Shown here in pieces: positions 8,515 to 17,556 of a stretch of 64,000 nt of DNA. The stretch's first letter is position 1; each line of letters begins with the position of its first letter. The stretch covers positions 79,387-143,386 of the forward strand of contig CAIJXB010000051.1 in NCBI GenBank assembly GCA_903824495.1, given 5' to 3'. The DNA is from an uncultured Chlamydiae bacterium. GTDB taxonomy: Bacteria; Chlamydiota; Chlamydiia; Chlamydiales; Rhabdochlamydiaceae. A program made the translations under genes and the position numbers. The notes beneath the pieces were generated by a model that worked only from the letters and a program-made list of their open reading frames with translations, had not been told where the DNA came from and did no database searches.

Positions 8515-9339
8515 CTACGAAGTCGTAGCCGGATCAGGCAATAGAAAGTCGACAGAGATTGGAGTTGTTAGTTGGATAGAATTATTTAGTGTTAAGGACT
8601 CTCTATCAGAATTGAGATATTCATAGTTAGTTCCATTTTTAGATAAGGTCAGACAATTTATATAGTCGTTACTAAAAGGACCGTTTTCATAAGTTTTACG
8701 TTTGAGGTTTAGCCCAAGTGAGTTCATTTTTGATGATGTAAGAAGGTTATTAGAAAAGGTGGTCAATGTATGATTCATTACAGTATGCATCTGCTCACTA
8801 GCAAACGGACTGGGGTAGATTTTGATTTCGATCTTAGAGGTATTGTCAGGTTGTCGCAAGAAATGCAAGTGGAAGGACGTTTGTTCGTTAACTGTTGTTC
8901 CATTCCGGTCATAGCCCTGGAATTTAAGTTGAATGTGAGGACGACTTAATACGTTTTCTGAAGAGGTATTCGCAAGAAACCTTGCTTCATATGTCACCTG
9001 ATATTTTTTCCCCTCATATTGAACGTTTTCTAGTCCTAAAGACATCATGTGATCAGCCCAATCAAACCCGTTTACAGGTTGGAAACGTTTGGCAGCTATG
9101 TTTTTGACGGCTTGTAGGTCGGAAGATTGCCAATTTGGGTCAAAGAGAGCTTTTCTCGTTTCCGGTCCAACCTCTTTCAAGTGAGTGTTTGCATACCAGC
9201 CCAAAAACGATCGGAGGCATCTTTGAAAAATATTCAAAGTCATTTTAGTTAAACGGCCATCCGTGGTTTTCGCAAGGGTATTTGTAACAGGATCAATAAA
9301 TGCGTATTCTTTATTCCAAGTTAAATTAATATATGACAT
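8515..9339 (-). CDS. Hypothetical protein
   Basis: I do not recognise this 274-residue protein. The second ATG (9339) is chosen because AAGGA lies 8 bases before it, whereas the first ATG at 9348 overlaps that Shine-Dalgarno sequence. No signal peptide or membrane segment is visible. The N-terminal third is rich in Trp and aromatic residues (ITLNIFQRCLRSFLGWYAN-like helix at about 30-50). The remainder alternates short strands and polar residues (HIQLKFQGYD, SKIEIKIYP), suggesting a beta-rich C-terminal half. It is a single gene between the autotransporter terminator (converging) and the SulP gene. The 233 bases upstream are AT-rich without a clear promoter. Confidence 0.65.
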   Translation of the reverse strand: MSYINLTWNKEYAFIDPVTNTLAKTTDGRLTKMTLNIFQRCLRSFLGWYANTHLKEVGPETRKALFDPNWQSSDLQAVKNIAAKRFQPVNGFDWADHMMSLGLENVQYEGKKYQVTYEARFLANTSSENVLSRPHIQLKFQGYDRNGTTVNEQTSFHLHFLRQPDNTSKIEIKIYPSPFASEQMHTVMNHTLTTFSNNLLTSSKMNSLGLNLKRKTYENGPFSNDYINCLTLSKNGTNYEYLNSDRESLTLNNSIQLTTPISVDFLLPDPATTS

Positions 9340-9572
9340 AAAATGCATCCTTTATGTTTTTTTGTTTCGTTTTGTAGTGATAATACATTGAATGCTTTGT
9401 TTTTGTATATATATAATGTTGTTTTTTGTGAGTTTTTTTGGCCTAATCTCTTAGCAATCAATGCCAGGCTTTATTGAAAAAATCAGCCTATAAGCATCGA
9501 AGCCTCTGAAGCAGAAATATCATTAAAATATTTAATTGAGTTTCTGAAAGAAAGTAAGCTCTTCAATGGACC

Positions 9573-11261
9573 TTAAATCTCCAGAGAACGATTCAAAAAT
9601 TTTTTAGCTTTTTCCAAAGCTGCATTCAAATCAGAAAAGATGTTTTCTTCTTTGATGAGATCAATGAGCCCAAATCTTTTAAGATCACTTCTTGCCTGCC
9701 CATGGATTCCGGAAAGCAAAAGTATTGTCCCATTTTTTTTACATCCTTCGTAAAACTCTTTTAAAGCAAACATTCCAGAAGCATCAATGACAGGCACAGC
9801 TAGCATCTGAAGGATGAAGATTTTAGGAGAGGGAAGTCCTTTTAAAATGTGAGCCGTTCCAAAGAAAAAAGGGCCTTGGATTTCATAGACCTCTACGCCT
9901 TCAGGGATCTTTTTTCTGGAGAGATTTTCAGGATTTGTTTCAGGAAAATCTGTTCCAGTTTCTTGAAACAAAGGAGCAATCGAAACAGCTTTGGACATCT
10001 GGCTCATTTGTTTCATAAAAAGGAAACTCGCGATGATCATTCCAACAAAAATCGCTGCTGTAATATCTACAAACACTGTCAGAATAAATGCCGTTAACAA
10101 AATGATCCTGTCTCCGATAGGAGCTTTTAGAAGATGGATGAAGTGATCAGTTTCAGACATGTTCCAAGAGACCATGATCAAAATAGCAGATAAGGTTGCT
10201 AGTGGAATTTTGCTTACAAGAGGAGCAAAAAAGCACAGAATCAAAAGAAGGGTCAAAGCATGGATCATTCCAGCTAAGGGTGTTTGGGCACCTGTTTTAA
10301 CATTCGCTGCTGTTCTTGCAATCGCTCCCGTTGCCGGGATCCCTCCAAACAAAATAGAGCCAATGTTAGCGCATCCTTGCGCTACAAGCTCGCAATTAGA
10401 GCGGTGTTTGCCTCCGATCATTCCATCTCCTATGACAGCAGAAAGAAGCGATTCAATCCCTCCTAAAAAGGCGATTGTGATGGCATTCATGAAGATTTCA
10501 GAAAACTGACCTGGTAAAATAGAAAAAACGGGAAGAGAGGGGAAGGGCAAACTTCTTGGGATCTCTCCGAACTGAGACTTGATGGTTGCTACTGGTAGGT
10601 CCAAGAAAAAGCATAAAATTCCTCCCAAAGCAATTGCCGTAATGCCCCATGGGATTTTTTTTGTAAAGCGCTTTAAGCTTATAATGAGCAGCAAGCTTCC
10701 CATCGCTAGAAAAAAGGTAGGTAAGTGAATACTTGGAAAAGCCCTAACATAAGAAACCCACTTTTCAATGAAAGGAGCTGGAGGGGTTCCCATCTGCAAC
10801 CCAAAGAAGTCCTTGATTTGTGTTGAGAAGATCAAAACAGCAATGCCACTTGTAAAGCCTGTGATGAGGGGATTTGGAACATATTTAATCCAAGAGCCGA
10901 TTCGAGAAATTCCAAGTCCTATTAACAGAAAAGAAGCGATTAAAGTGGAAAGGCAGAGTCCCTGATATCCGGTTCTTTGAATAATTCCATAAATGATGAC
11001 AACAAAGGCTCCCGTTGGTCCCCCAATTTGCACTCTGCTTCCTCCCAGAACTGAAATCAGGAAGCCTGCGATGATCGCTGTATAAAGTCCCTTATCGGGA
11101 GAGACTCCTGATGCAATAGCAAAGGCCATAGCAAGTGGAAGAGCAATCACTCCCACAGTTACACCCGATAGCAGGTCTTTTTTTAATGAGGAAAGGGTGT
11201 AGCCCTTCCTTAGATACAAATAGGATTTAGGAATGAATTCATGCCACTTAGAAGAGATCAT
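9573..11261 (-). CDS. SulP/SLC26 family anion transporter with STAS domain
   Basis: The protein has about 562 residues and 10-12 membrane segments starting near residue 25, followed by a cytoplasmic STAS domain from about residue 450. The N-terminal region (LLSGVTVGVIALPLAMAFAI) carries the SulP signature for the transport core, and GRSRVQIGGPTGAF-like GGPTGAFVVI follows. The STAS part shows VPVIDASGMFALKEF, the conserved loop around the Asp-x-Ser-Gly site. SulP proteins move sulfate, bicarbonate, dicarboxylates or other anions by uptake or exchange; the sequence does not fix the substrate. ATG 11261 is preferred because GGAG precedes it by 6 bases, whereas ATG 11273 has none. It stands alone, and no operon partner is visible. 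Confidence 0.9.
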   Translation of the reverse strand: MISSKWHEFIPKSYLYLRKGYTLSSLKKDLLSGVTVGVIALPLAMAFAIASGVSPDKGLYTAIIAGFLISVLGGSRVQIGGPTGAFVVIIYGIIQRTGYQGLCLSTLIASFLLIGLGISRIGSWIKYVPNPLITGFTSGIAVLIFSTQIKDFFGLQMGTPPAPFIEKWVSYVRAFPSIHLPTFFLAMGSLLLIISLKRFTKKIPWGITAIALGGILCFFLDLPVATIKSQFGEIPRSLPFPSLPVFSILPGQFSEIFMNAITIAFLGGIESLLSAVIGDGMIGGKHRSNCELVAQGCANIGSILFGGIPATGAIARTAANVKTGAQTPLAGMIHALTLLLILCFFAPLVSKIPLATLSAILIMVSWNMSETDHFIHLLKAPIGDRIILLTAFILTVFVDITAAIFVGMIIASFLFMKQMSQMSKAVSIAPLFQETGTDFPETNPENLSRKKIPEGVEVYEIQGPFFFGTAHILKGLPSPKIFILQMLAVPVIDASGMFALKEFYEGCKKNGTILLLSGIHGQARSDLKRFGLIDLIKEENIFSDLNAALEKAKKFLNRSLEI

Positions 11262-11371
11262 AAAGAGCTCCATATCAGAAAAAACAGAATATTGAAACTC
11301 TACTCAGATTTTGTCAAGCGTTGTCAAAGATGATCATTGAATGCCTGAAAATACCATCGAGGTCACCTAAC

Positions 11372-11422
11372 CTCATTTGAAGCCAAACCTATGAGTGCAA
11401 TGCACTAGCAGGGTTTGAGTTT
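11372..11422 (+). pseudogene. Decayed 3' end of a second autotransporter gene
   Basis: The stretch aligns codon for codon with the last 17 codons before the end of the autotransporter gene (8362-8412). The shared peptide is YECNALAGFEF. It contains an in-frame TGA where the intact gene has a Trp codon, and no open frame leads into it. It is a relic of a lost paralogue in the same orientation, lying upstream of the secreted-protein gene. The rest of 11262-11554 holds two direct copies of ATTTAAATGAA (about 11493 and 11523) and no other gene. Confidence 0.75.
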
Positions 11423-11554
11423 CTAATGAGTAAGTTGTTTTTTTGGAAATAAGTTAAAGCTTGTAAAGTACAAAGAGTGGAATCTTCGTTATATTTAAAT
11501 GAAGGGTATTGCTATATTAGCTCTCATTTAAATGAAAAATAACAAGGAAACAAA

Positions 11555-12448
11555 ATGAAAAAATACCTGCTAGCAGCTCTTTATTGCTTACTTCCTCTCT
11601 ATGCGTTTGCAGGCTTATTCCCAGATAAAAAGGCTGTAGGAGAGCCTCATAGTTTAGAGGGGCAATCGCATATATCCGAAAAATGGATAGTTTGGCTTGA
11701 TAATGAATCGTATTGGCTGATGAAGCCTATCCAAAAGAGGAGCCAAACATGGGTAGAGTGGTGGTATAGTCGAGATCCTCTCGAAAATCAATTCGATGAG
11801 CGCTTTTATTTTCAAAAGACCTCCTGGAGCATTGGTTCAGCTATTCAAGTTCATGAAGTTGAAACGACCACATATCAAGATTATCCCTATATCCTGGAAA
11901 ACCTAGTCACAGGAGAGTTCGCATTTGCTAAAGTCGTATGTCCAAACGATATTCGGTTACCTAAGATGCAATCGGCTCTTAAATTTTTCGATAATCCGGT
12001 TTCTGAACCTACTTCCATTACACGTAGTCTTTACCACGAAATACAAACCCTTGATTTAGACGGTAAATATTGGAGCCTTCTTGAGAGTAAGGATATTCAA
12101 TACTGGCACTATTTTAAGTCAGGAAAATCAAACGATAAGATCTTAGAATGGCCTGATGATGAATTTCTCTCTTCCTCTGCTGATTGGGAAGTATCAGATC
12201 CCATACAAGTTTACTCTCAAAACTGGCCTTCATGTGAAAGTGCCGGTGACTACAAAAAAGGATGCCAATTTAAGGCTGCTTATCTTCTCGAAAACAAAAG
12301 AAGCAAAAAATTTATTTATGCTCAGCCAATAGAGGCCAACGACGTTATTGATCTGTTATTGGAGTTTGCAGAATATCAACATAAGTCGGGTTACAATACC
12401 GGTTTGAATCATGGGTATGCCGCTCGTTCTAGCCTATATAGACACTAA
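11555..12448 (+). CDS. Secreted protein with two similar halves, function unknown
   Basis: The 297-residue protein begins with a clear signal peptide (MKKYLLAALYCLLPLYAFAG) and AAGGA lies 9 bases before ATG. The mature part appears to be an internal duplication. The first half has YWLMKP, WWYSRDP, SIGSAIQVHE and YILENLVTGEFAFA. The second half repeats this order with YWSLLES, YWHYFKSG, WEVSDPIQVYS and YLLENKRSKKFIYA. Each half is Trp/Tyr-rich, about 110-120 residues, and probably a beta fold. No known family is recognised. It is likely periplasmic or exported. The C-terminal end (GYNTGLNHGY) has a decayed relative at 20277, so this was once at least a two-member family here. Confidence 0.7.
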   Translation: MKKYLLAALYCLLPLYAFAGLFPDKKAVGEPHSLEGQSHISEKWIVWLDNESYWLMKPIQKRSQTWVEWWYSRDPLENQFDERFYFQKTSWSIGSAIQVHEVETTTYQDYPYILENLVTGEFAFAKVVCPNDIRLPKMQSALKFFDNPVSEPTSITRSLYHEIQTLDLDGKYWSLLESKDIQYWHYFKSGKSNDKILEWPDDEFLSSSADWEVSDPIQVYSQNWPSCESAGDYKKGCQFKAAYLLENKRSKKFIYAQPIEANDVIDLLLEFAEYQHKSGYNTGLNHGYAARSSLYRH

Positions 12449-12762
12449 ATTTCCTGGAGAGTGTTTTTGATCCGTTAGCCTTTTCATGGAGAAGAAAATA
12501 TCCGAATTTCGAAAGGTCGATAAAATCTTAAGATTCTGTATGTTAGATTGTTATGCGTGCTAGTGTTTTTTGTCCTGTATAGAGAATTGAGGCATGCATG
12601 CAATTTAATGCGTTGTCAAATTTGAATTGTGATTGTGTTTTCAGTTAAATGTTAATTTCATTTTCATTTTATCATTAATAGATTATTTGGAATTCTGTTT
12701 TGTTGACATGTTATGATGTTTTGCTGCATTATTGACGCAATTTATTTTAGTTTGGATTGGAT
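12449..12762 (+). other. 314-bp intergenic region, no gene seen
   Basis: AT-rich spacer before the giant gene pair. It contains the palindrome GCATGCATGC near 12593 and a TTGACA at about 12702 without a good -10 box at 16-18 bases. No coding frame or terminator hairpin was found. The promoter of the gene at 12763 should lie here. Confidence 0.4.
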
Positions 12763-15700
12763 ATGAATAAAATAACACCCCCCCAAAGTCCTGAATATTG
12801 TAGGGCTATTGCAGAAGCTTCTTACATCTCTGATATAGGAGAGGCAACAAAGTTTCTTTGCCAGCAGTTTCCTGACGCAAAGGTTCTTGGAGAAGCCTCG
12901 GTAAGAGGTTGGAAATTCATTTTGGTAAAAAATAAAGATCAATATTCTGTGGCCTTTAGAGGAACATCTGGATTAAGTAATTGGTTTGGAAATATTTATC
13001 ATGAACTTGTTGGTCCATTTTCCCCGTCTATTGATGAAATGGAGCGTACACTGGATCAATGGGAAGAGGAATATAATTGTAAAATCAATTTGTTCAGCAG
13101 CCACTCAGGAGCGGCCATCCCAGCCTCAGCTGTAAGAAAAATCTGCCAGATTGCTCGTGTTTTTTTCAATCCGCATAAAGCACAGGATGATCCCTCTCAT
13201 TGGAATTTTTCAACGAGTGGGGATCTTTTAACTCGAGGGATGCTTGTTTTGAGTGATGATCTTCGCTCTGAATTGGATAAATATATTGTTCTTGGACCTG
13301 GAGGACATGGGATAAGGGGCTTTAAAGACTTTGTAAAAGGGCGCGATTGGGAGTCTTTTAATCAAGAACAACGATTAGGCAATGCTTTCCCTGATGCAGA
13401 GGAGTCCATAATAACGAAAATTCAAGAAAAACTCGAATCTGGAAATGGGTCCTTAAGTTCTGCAGATCTCGAAAATCTTAGAAATGAGCTTAAAGCCAAA
13501 AAAGACTTATTTGAAGCTGCCCAGCAATCAAAGAAAGTTTTACATTCATTAAAAGAAGCGAGCCGGTTTATAGCATCTCATGTGCAAACTGAGATGAATA
13601 GTAGTATTGAGAGAAAAAGCTGGATTAACCAAGCAGAGCGAGAAGCTAAACAAAGGGCTGCAGCTAGTAAACAACTATCCAAAGAGATGAATGCCCCGGA
13701 CGCCGATCGTTTTGATTCTGCTTTGTTTCGCGTTACCCAACAGGCAATCTCCCCTCAGATGGGCATAAGTCTCGTAAAAGAAATAGAGGCCCTTACAGAG
13801 ACCTGTCAAGAGCATCTTCATTTAGCAAAAAAAGGTCTTAGTCGTACAGAAGATACTCAAGTGGCACTTCAAGCTCGATTTGATCAGCTTGATCAAGAGG
13901 ATCAAGCTCTTCAAAAGGAACATCAAAAGTTACTGGAAATTCATAAAAAACTAGAAAAAAAACTCAAACTGCTAGGCAAGATCTCTGGATCCATCGAAGC
14001 TGCATTAACGATTGCAGGTGGGTTTCATCCTGTGGCTACTGGAGCCGCTGTGGTAGCTTCCACGGCTTTCAGTATCCTAAAAACTAAAAAAACAGGTAAA
14101 GAGGCGAATCAAAAAGAGAAAATACAGCAGGTAGCTCATAGGCATCAAGATTGCGTGGAGGAAAAAAGTCTGACTGTTACCAAGTTTCAGAGAAATGAAA
14201 CGATGCGTAGTATGTATTCAGAAAAAATCTACGATCTTTTTCAGGTATATACCGCAGATTCGGCAATCTTTGTTCCGGACCAACATCTTGAGGCTCTAAG
14301 GAGTTTGAAAGAGACGGTTTCAAAAGATGTGGGCCAGAAGAAAGATGAGATTCAGAAGATAGAGCAAGATCGGAAGGCAAAACAAGAAGAATTAGATAAA
14401 AAAGTTGCGCGTCTTTCTGGCATGCAACATCTGATGCAAGACAAGAGTAAAACTGTAAGAAAACACTATACTAAAATAGCCGCCTCTCTACAAAAGGAAT
14501 GTGCTGAATATAGAGCCCAGATCGAAGAATACAATGTCTCTATTGAAGCATTGCAAGATCCTTATGATACATCGAAAAAAAAATTGGAAAAGATTGATTA
14601 CGAATATGATGTGTCTTCTCGCTATCATGTATTCAGAACTCATATTTGGTCGGTTGTACAAGCTGAGGACGTTCGTTGGCATCGAGATCAAAGCGAAAGA
14701 GGTATCGAATTTCGTAAGGAATTCAGCAAACAATTCGAAGTATCGAACAAAGGTCGAAATGCAGCTAGAGAAATTGAAGCAGCACTTGCTAGTACAGTTC
14801 GTAATTTGATGAGTGCATGGGGGTGTTCTGAAAGTTCGACAGGGATAGTCACTGATGTTCACCAACTCTATGATCGAGTTCTCCATTTATACCAGTTTGG
14901 AGCGCCTATGATAAAAGAGCTAATCGAGAAATACAAGGGAGATATCCTAGAGGCTGTCAGTGGCAATGTGGGCATACTTTTGGCTCAGGTTGTACTTCCT
15001 GCGTCAACCGCTCTGATCCTTGGCATTCAGTTAATAAGATACCTGAATCCTTCTAAATCAGGGGGCTTGGTTTCCGAGGTAAAGAGTGAATTTACTAAGT
15101 TACACAGAGAATTGAAGGAAGCAATTGTTCAAAGTGAAGGCAAGCTTAAAGACTCTATGCTTGAAGAATTTAGTCAAGTTAAGGAAATGTTAAATTTTTC
15201 CTCAGAGATGTTGAATGATAAGATAGATCGATTTAGAGAAGAGAATTTTAATGATCATCAATTAAATGCTCTAAGTAATTATTTAGATCAAAGTTTAGTG
15301 CGTTCTAATATAATAAGGGATAGATATCGACAGATTGGACGGCAAATGAGTTCCATGTCTCAGCAAGATGGTGATTACTATTTGAATCAATCGCAGAATT
15401 TTGATGATTTTCATCGAAACCTCATAGAAGATATTCAAGGACTGCTGACCCGTTCAACTCCTCGCGGTATAAGTATAAGCACATGCAGAGACTGGATTCG
15501 GAAGGAGGCTTCATTAGGGTTGGATTCGTTGACTCCTCTGATCGCTTTGGCATTATCAGAAGTATCACCATCTTTTCATGATACAATGATACCAAACGCT
15601 GCTCTTTTACAGAATGTTGTTGATCAATTTATCGATGTCATGGAAATCATTTCCAAAAGAGATCATTTAAGCCACTTCCTTTTTCAAGAAACCGGGCAAA

Positions 15701-17550
15701 GAGACAAGCTTTTGCAGATTTCTGAATCTTTGACAGACCTCTTAGATCGACTGCCATCTCTAGTCGGTAAAGATCACATCTGTTCTTTAGCTCGAGATCT
15801 TATAGCTTATAATCAGAGAACGTTTAACAAGTTGAGAGCCATAAAAGAAGTCGAAAAGACCTGGATCAATCCATTGCAAGAGATTGCTCCAATTCAATGG
15901 AGAACGATCGGATCTGATTTAGTTGGATCGAAGAAATTTGCAATACAAAATGAGTTGATTACTCATTTCCCGGAAAGGATGACTCAACTCAAGAAAATAT
16001 TCGCCATGTATATATCAGGATGGACACGTGTCAATTATAGTATTTGCGTACTGTCTTTAGGATACTTTGGTGGTATTCCAAATAATTACGATGAGTATTT
16101 GATGTCATACTCTTTGTATTCTGAGAAATGGAACAGTTCATGGGGACATTCAAATGATGCTTCCGTAATTCAATATGCTAAGGCTTTCTTTGAGAGAGAA
16201 CAGGCTAATGTAGTAACTCGTCCAACAAGTATACATAGCCTGTATCGTCCAACAAGTATACCACATAGCATGTACTTTGATTTGAAATCGAGGAAATTAA
16301 TATGGGTTAATAAAAACTATTCTAGTAGTGATGCTTTTTCTCTGGCGACATTTAATTACTCCCCAAATGTTTTTACTTGGGAATCTGGATTTTCAAATAT
16401 TTGGATATCTGATTTACTTCTCGAAGAAAATATCGATACGTTACGAGCTTCTTCTCGGAACATTAATGATTCATATCACGACTCATTAACTAATCTATTA
16501 GGGGCTTATAAGAGCGCTCTATATAATCTAGCTCAGGCAGAGCAGATTGATCCTGATAATAGCCTAAGCTCGTCGCTCTCAGATGGACATATTGTATTGA
16601 GTCTTTCGAAATCAAATATTCCCCTTATTTTGCCAAAAGCCCTTATGAAACATCTGGAAGGTTTATTGCAACCTATGCTTCATTATGCGGAGGCGTCTTC
16701 CTATGGAAAGTTTGTTCCCTACTATGATTTTACATTTGATGGAACAAAAGGGAAATTGGTTATAAACTACAAATGTATTCCTTTAAGAGAGCAAGATAAA
16801 CAACTCAAATTCGCAAAATTTGAGATCGCTGTAATCGATGCTTTAACGATTGCGTCCTTTAGGCCGGATTTGACATCTAGTGATCTAACATTTAATCCTA
16901 GTGAAATCCTACTCCAAGCGATTTATGGGAACTTTGCTCAGCCAACGGCTCTTGGACTTCCAACAAAACAATCCCTACAGATCCCTGGAAGTCATTTTAT
17001 TGTTCCTGTGGAAATGCCTTTTGCTGGATTTTATGATTTGTGGAAGCAAGATCCAGGTTATAGCCTGAACTATAATAGCTCCAGCGTACAAGAAGACACT
17101 CCGGATGAAAATTTTGTCTATGATAGAATCCAATTTCAAGCGGACCAAGATTTTATTAAAGTAATGTCTGGGATAGAGAAAAGCAAAAAAGAGCTGATCA
17201 CGGAAGAAAAAGAATATCGACAGAAATATGATGCACTTAGCTGTTTAATCTCTTTGCATTCTACGCTTAGTCCTGGGGCTACTGAAAGAGAGCTTGAGGA
17301 AAATCTTGGCTTAATCCCTCCTGAAGCCTTAGAAAAAATGTATGATATTGGATCGTTAAAAAACCCTTCAGACGATGATATACAGCTTACTTTTGAGCAT
17401 TTTTTTGCAAGACGGAATGAGTATCGCTTTAAAGTAGGCAAGCTTCTAGAACGCCTTGATAGCATTTCAAAATGGCTTCGAGAGGAAAGTGCCTCACCTC
17501 ATATGGAATCCATTTTGTTTTCAAACTTGCAAATAAATGGATTGAAATAG
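12763..17550 (+). CDS. Giant coiled-coil protein with lipase-like N-terminal domain
   Basis: The protein has about 1595 residues; ATG 12763 is preferred to the in-frame TTG at 12757. Residues about 1-195 resemble class 3 lipase-like alpha/beta hydrolases: VAFRGTSGLSNWFGN is the strand and oxyanion-type region, SSHSGAA centred on Ser115 sits where GHSLGG is expected, FNPH follows, and Asp154 (TSGDLLTR) and His182 (PGGHGIRGF) complete a plausible triad. The nucleophile elbow glycines are altered. Residues about 220-600 are mostly coiled coil, with a hydrophobic hairpin (ISGSIEAALTIAGG...AVVAS) near 405-440. Another hydrophobic segment lies near 745-765. The last 400 residues are homologous to the C-terminus of the next protein. 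A membrane-associated effector or surface structure is possible; the function is unknown. Confidence 0.72.
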   Translation: MNKITPPQSPEYCRAIAEASYISDIGEATKFLCQQFPDAKVLGEASVRGWKFILVKNKDQYSVAFRGTSGLSNWFGNIYHELVGPFSPSIDEMERTLDQWEEEYNCKINLFSSHSGAAIPASAVRKICQIARVFFNPHKAQDDPSHWNFSTSGDLLTRGMLVLSDDLRSELDKYIVLGPGGHGIRGFKDFVKGRDWESFNQEQRLGNAFPDAEESIITKIQEKLESGNGSLSSADLENLRNELKAKKDLFEAAQQSKKVLHSLKEASRFIASHVQTEMNSSIERKSWINQAEREAKQRAAASKQLSKEMNAPDADRFDSALFRVTQQAISPQMGISLVKEIEALTETCQEHLHLAKKGLSRTEDTQVALQARFDQLDQEDQALQKEHQKLLEIHKKLEKKLKLLGKISGSIEAALTIAGGFHPVATGAAVVASTAFSILKTKKTGKEANQKEKIQQVAHRHQDCVEEKSLTVTKFQRNETMRSMYSEKIYDLFQVYTADSAIFVPDQHLEALRSLKETVSKDVGQKKDEIQKIEQDRKAKQEELDKKVARLSGMQHLMQDKSKTVRKHYTKIAASLQKECAEYRAQIEEYNVSIEALQDPYDTSKKKLEKIDYEYDVSSRYHVFRTHIWSVVQAEDVRWHRDQSERGIEFRKEFSKQFEVSNKGRNAAREIEAALASTVRNLMSAWGCSESSTGIVTDVHQLYDRVLHLYQFGAPMIKELIEKYKGDILEAVSGNVGILLAQVVLPASTALILGIQLIRYLNPSKSGGLVSEVKSEFTKLHRELKEAIVQSEGKLKDSMLEEFSQVKEMLNFSSEMLNDKIDRFREENFNDHQLNALSNYLDQSLVRSNIIRDRYRQIGRQMSSMSQQDGDYYLNQSQNFDDFHRNLIEDIQGLLTRSTPRGISISTCRDWIRKEASLGLDSLTPLIALALSEVSPSFHDTMIPNAALLQNVVDQFIDVMEIISKRDHLSHFLFQETGQRDKLLQISESLTDLLDRLPSLVGKDHICSLARDLIAYNQRTFNKLRAIKEVEKTWINPLQEIAPIQWRTIGSDLVGSKKFAIQNELITHFPERMTQLKKIFAMYISGWTRVNYSICVLSLGYFGGIPNNYDEYLMSYSLYSEKWNSSWGHSNDASVIQYAKAFFEREQANVVTRPTSIHSLYRPTSIPHSMYFDLKSRKLIWVNKNYSSSDAFSLATFNYSPNVFTWESGFSNIWISDLLLEENIDTLRASSRNINDSYHDSLTNLLGAYKSALYNLAQAEQIDPDNSLSSSLSDGHIVLSLSKSNIPLILPKALMKHLEGLLQPMLHYAEASSYGKFVPYYDFTFDGTKGKLVINYKCIPLREQDKQLKFAKFEIAVIDALTIASFRPDLTSSDLTFNPSEILLQAIYGNFAQPTALGLPTKQSLQIPGSHFIVPVEMPFAGFYDLWKQDPGYSLNYNSSSVQEDTPDENFVYDRIQFQADQDFIKVMSGIEKSKKELITEEKEYRQKYDALSCLISLHSTLSPGATERELEENLGLIPPEALEKMYDIGSLKNPSDDDIQLTFEHFFARRNEYRFKVGKLLERLDSISKWLREESASPHMESILFSNLQINGLK

Positions 17551-17556
17551 ATACTT

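Noticed and set aside
10159..10509. Plus-strand frame of 116 codons inside the SulP gene
   Set aside because: It is the antisense shadow of a conserved transporter gene.
16218..16262. Direct repeat CGTCCAACAAGTATA inside the giant gene
   Set aside because: A local two-copy coding repeat (RPTSI twice), too small to call a mobile or regulatory element.
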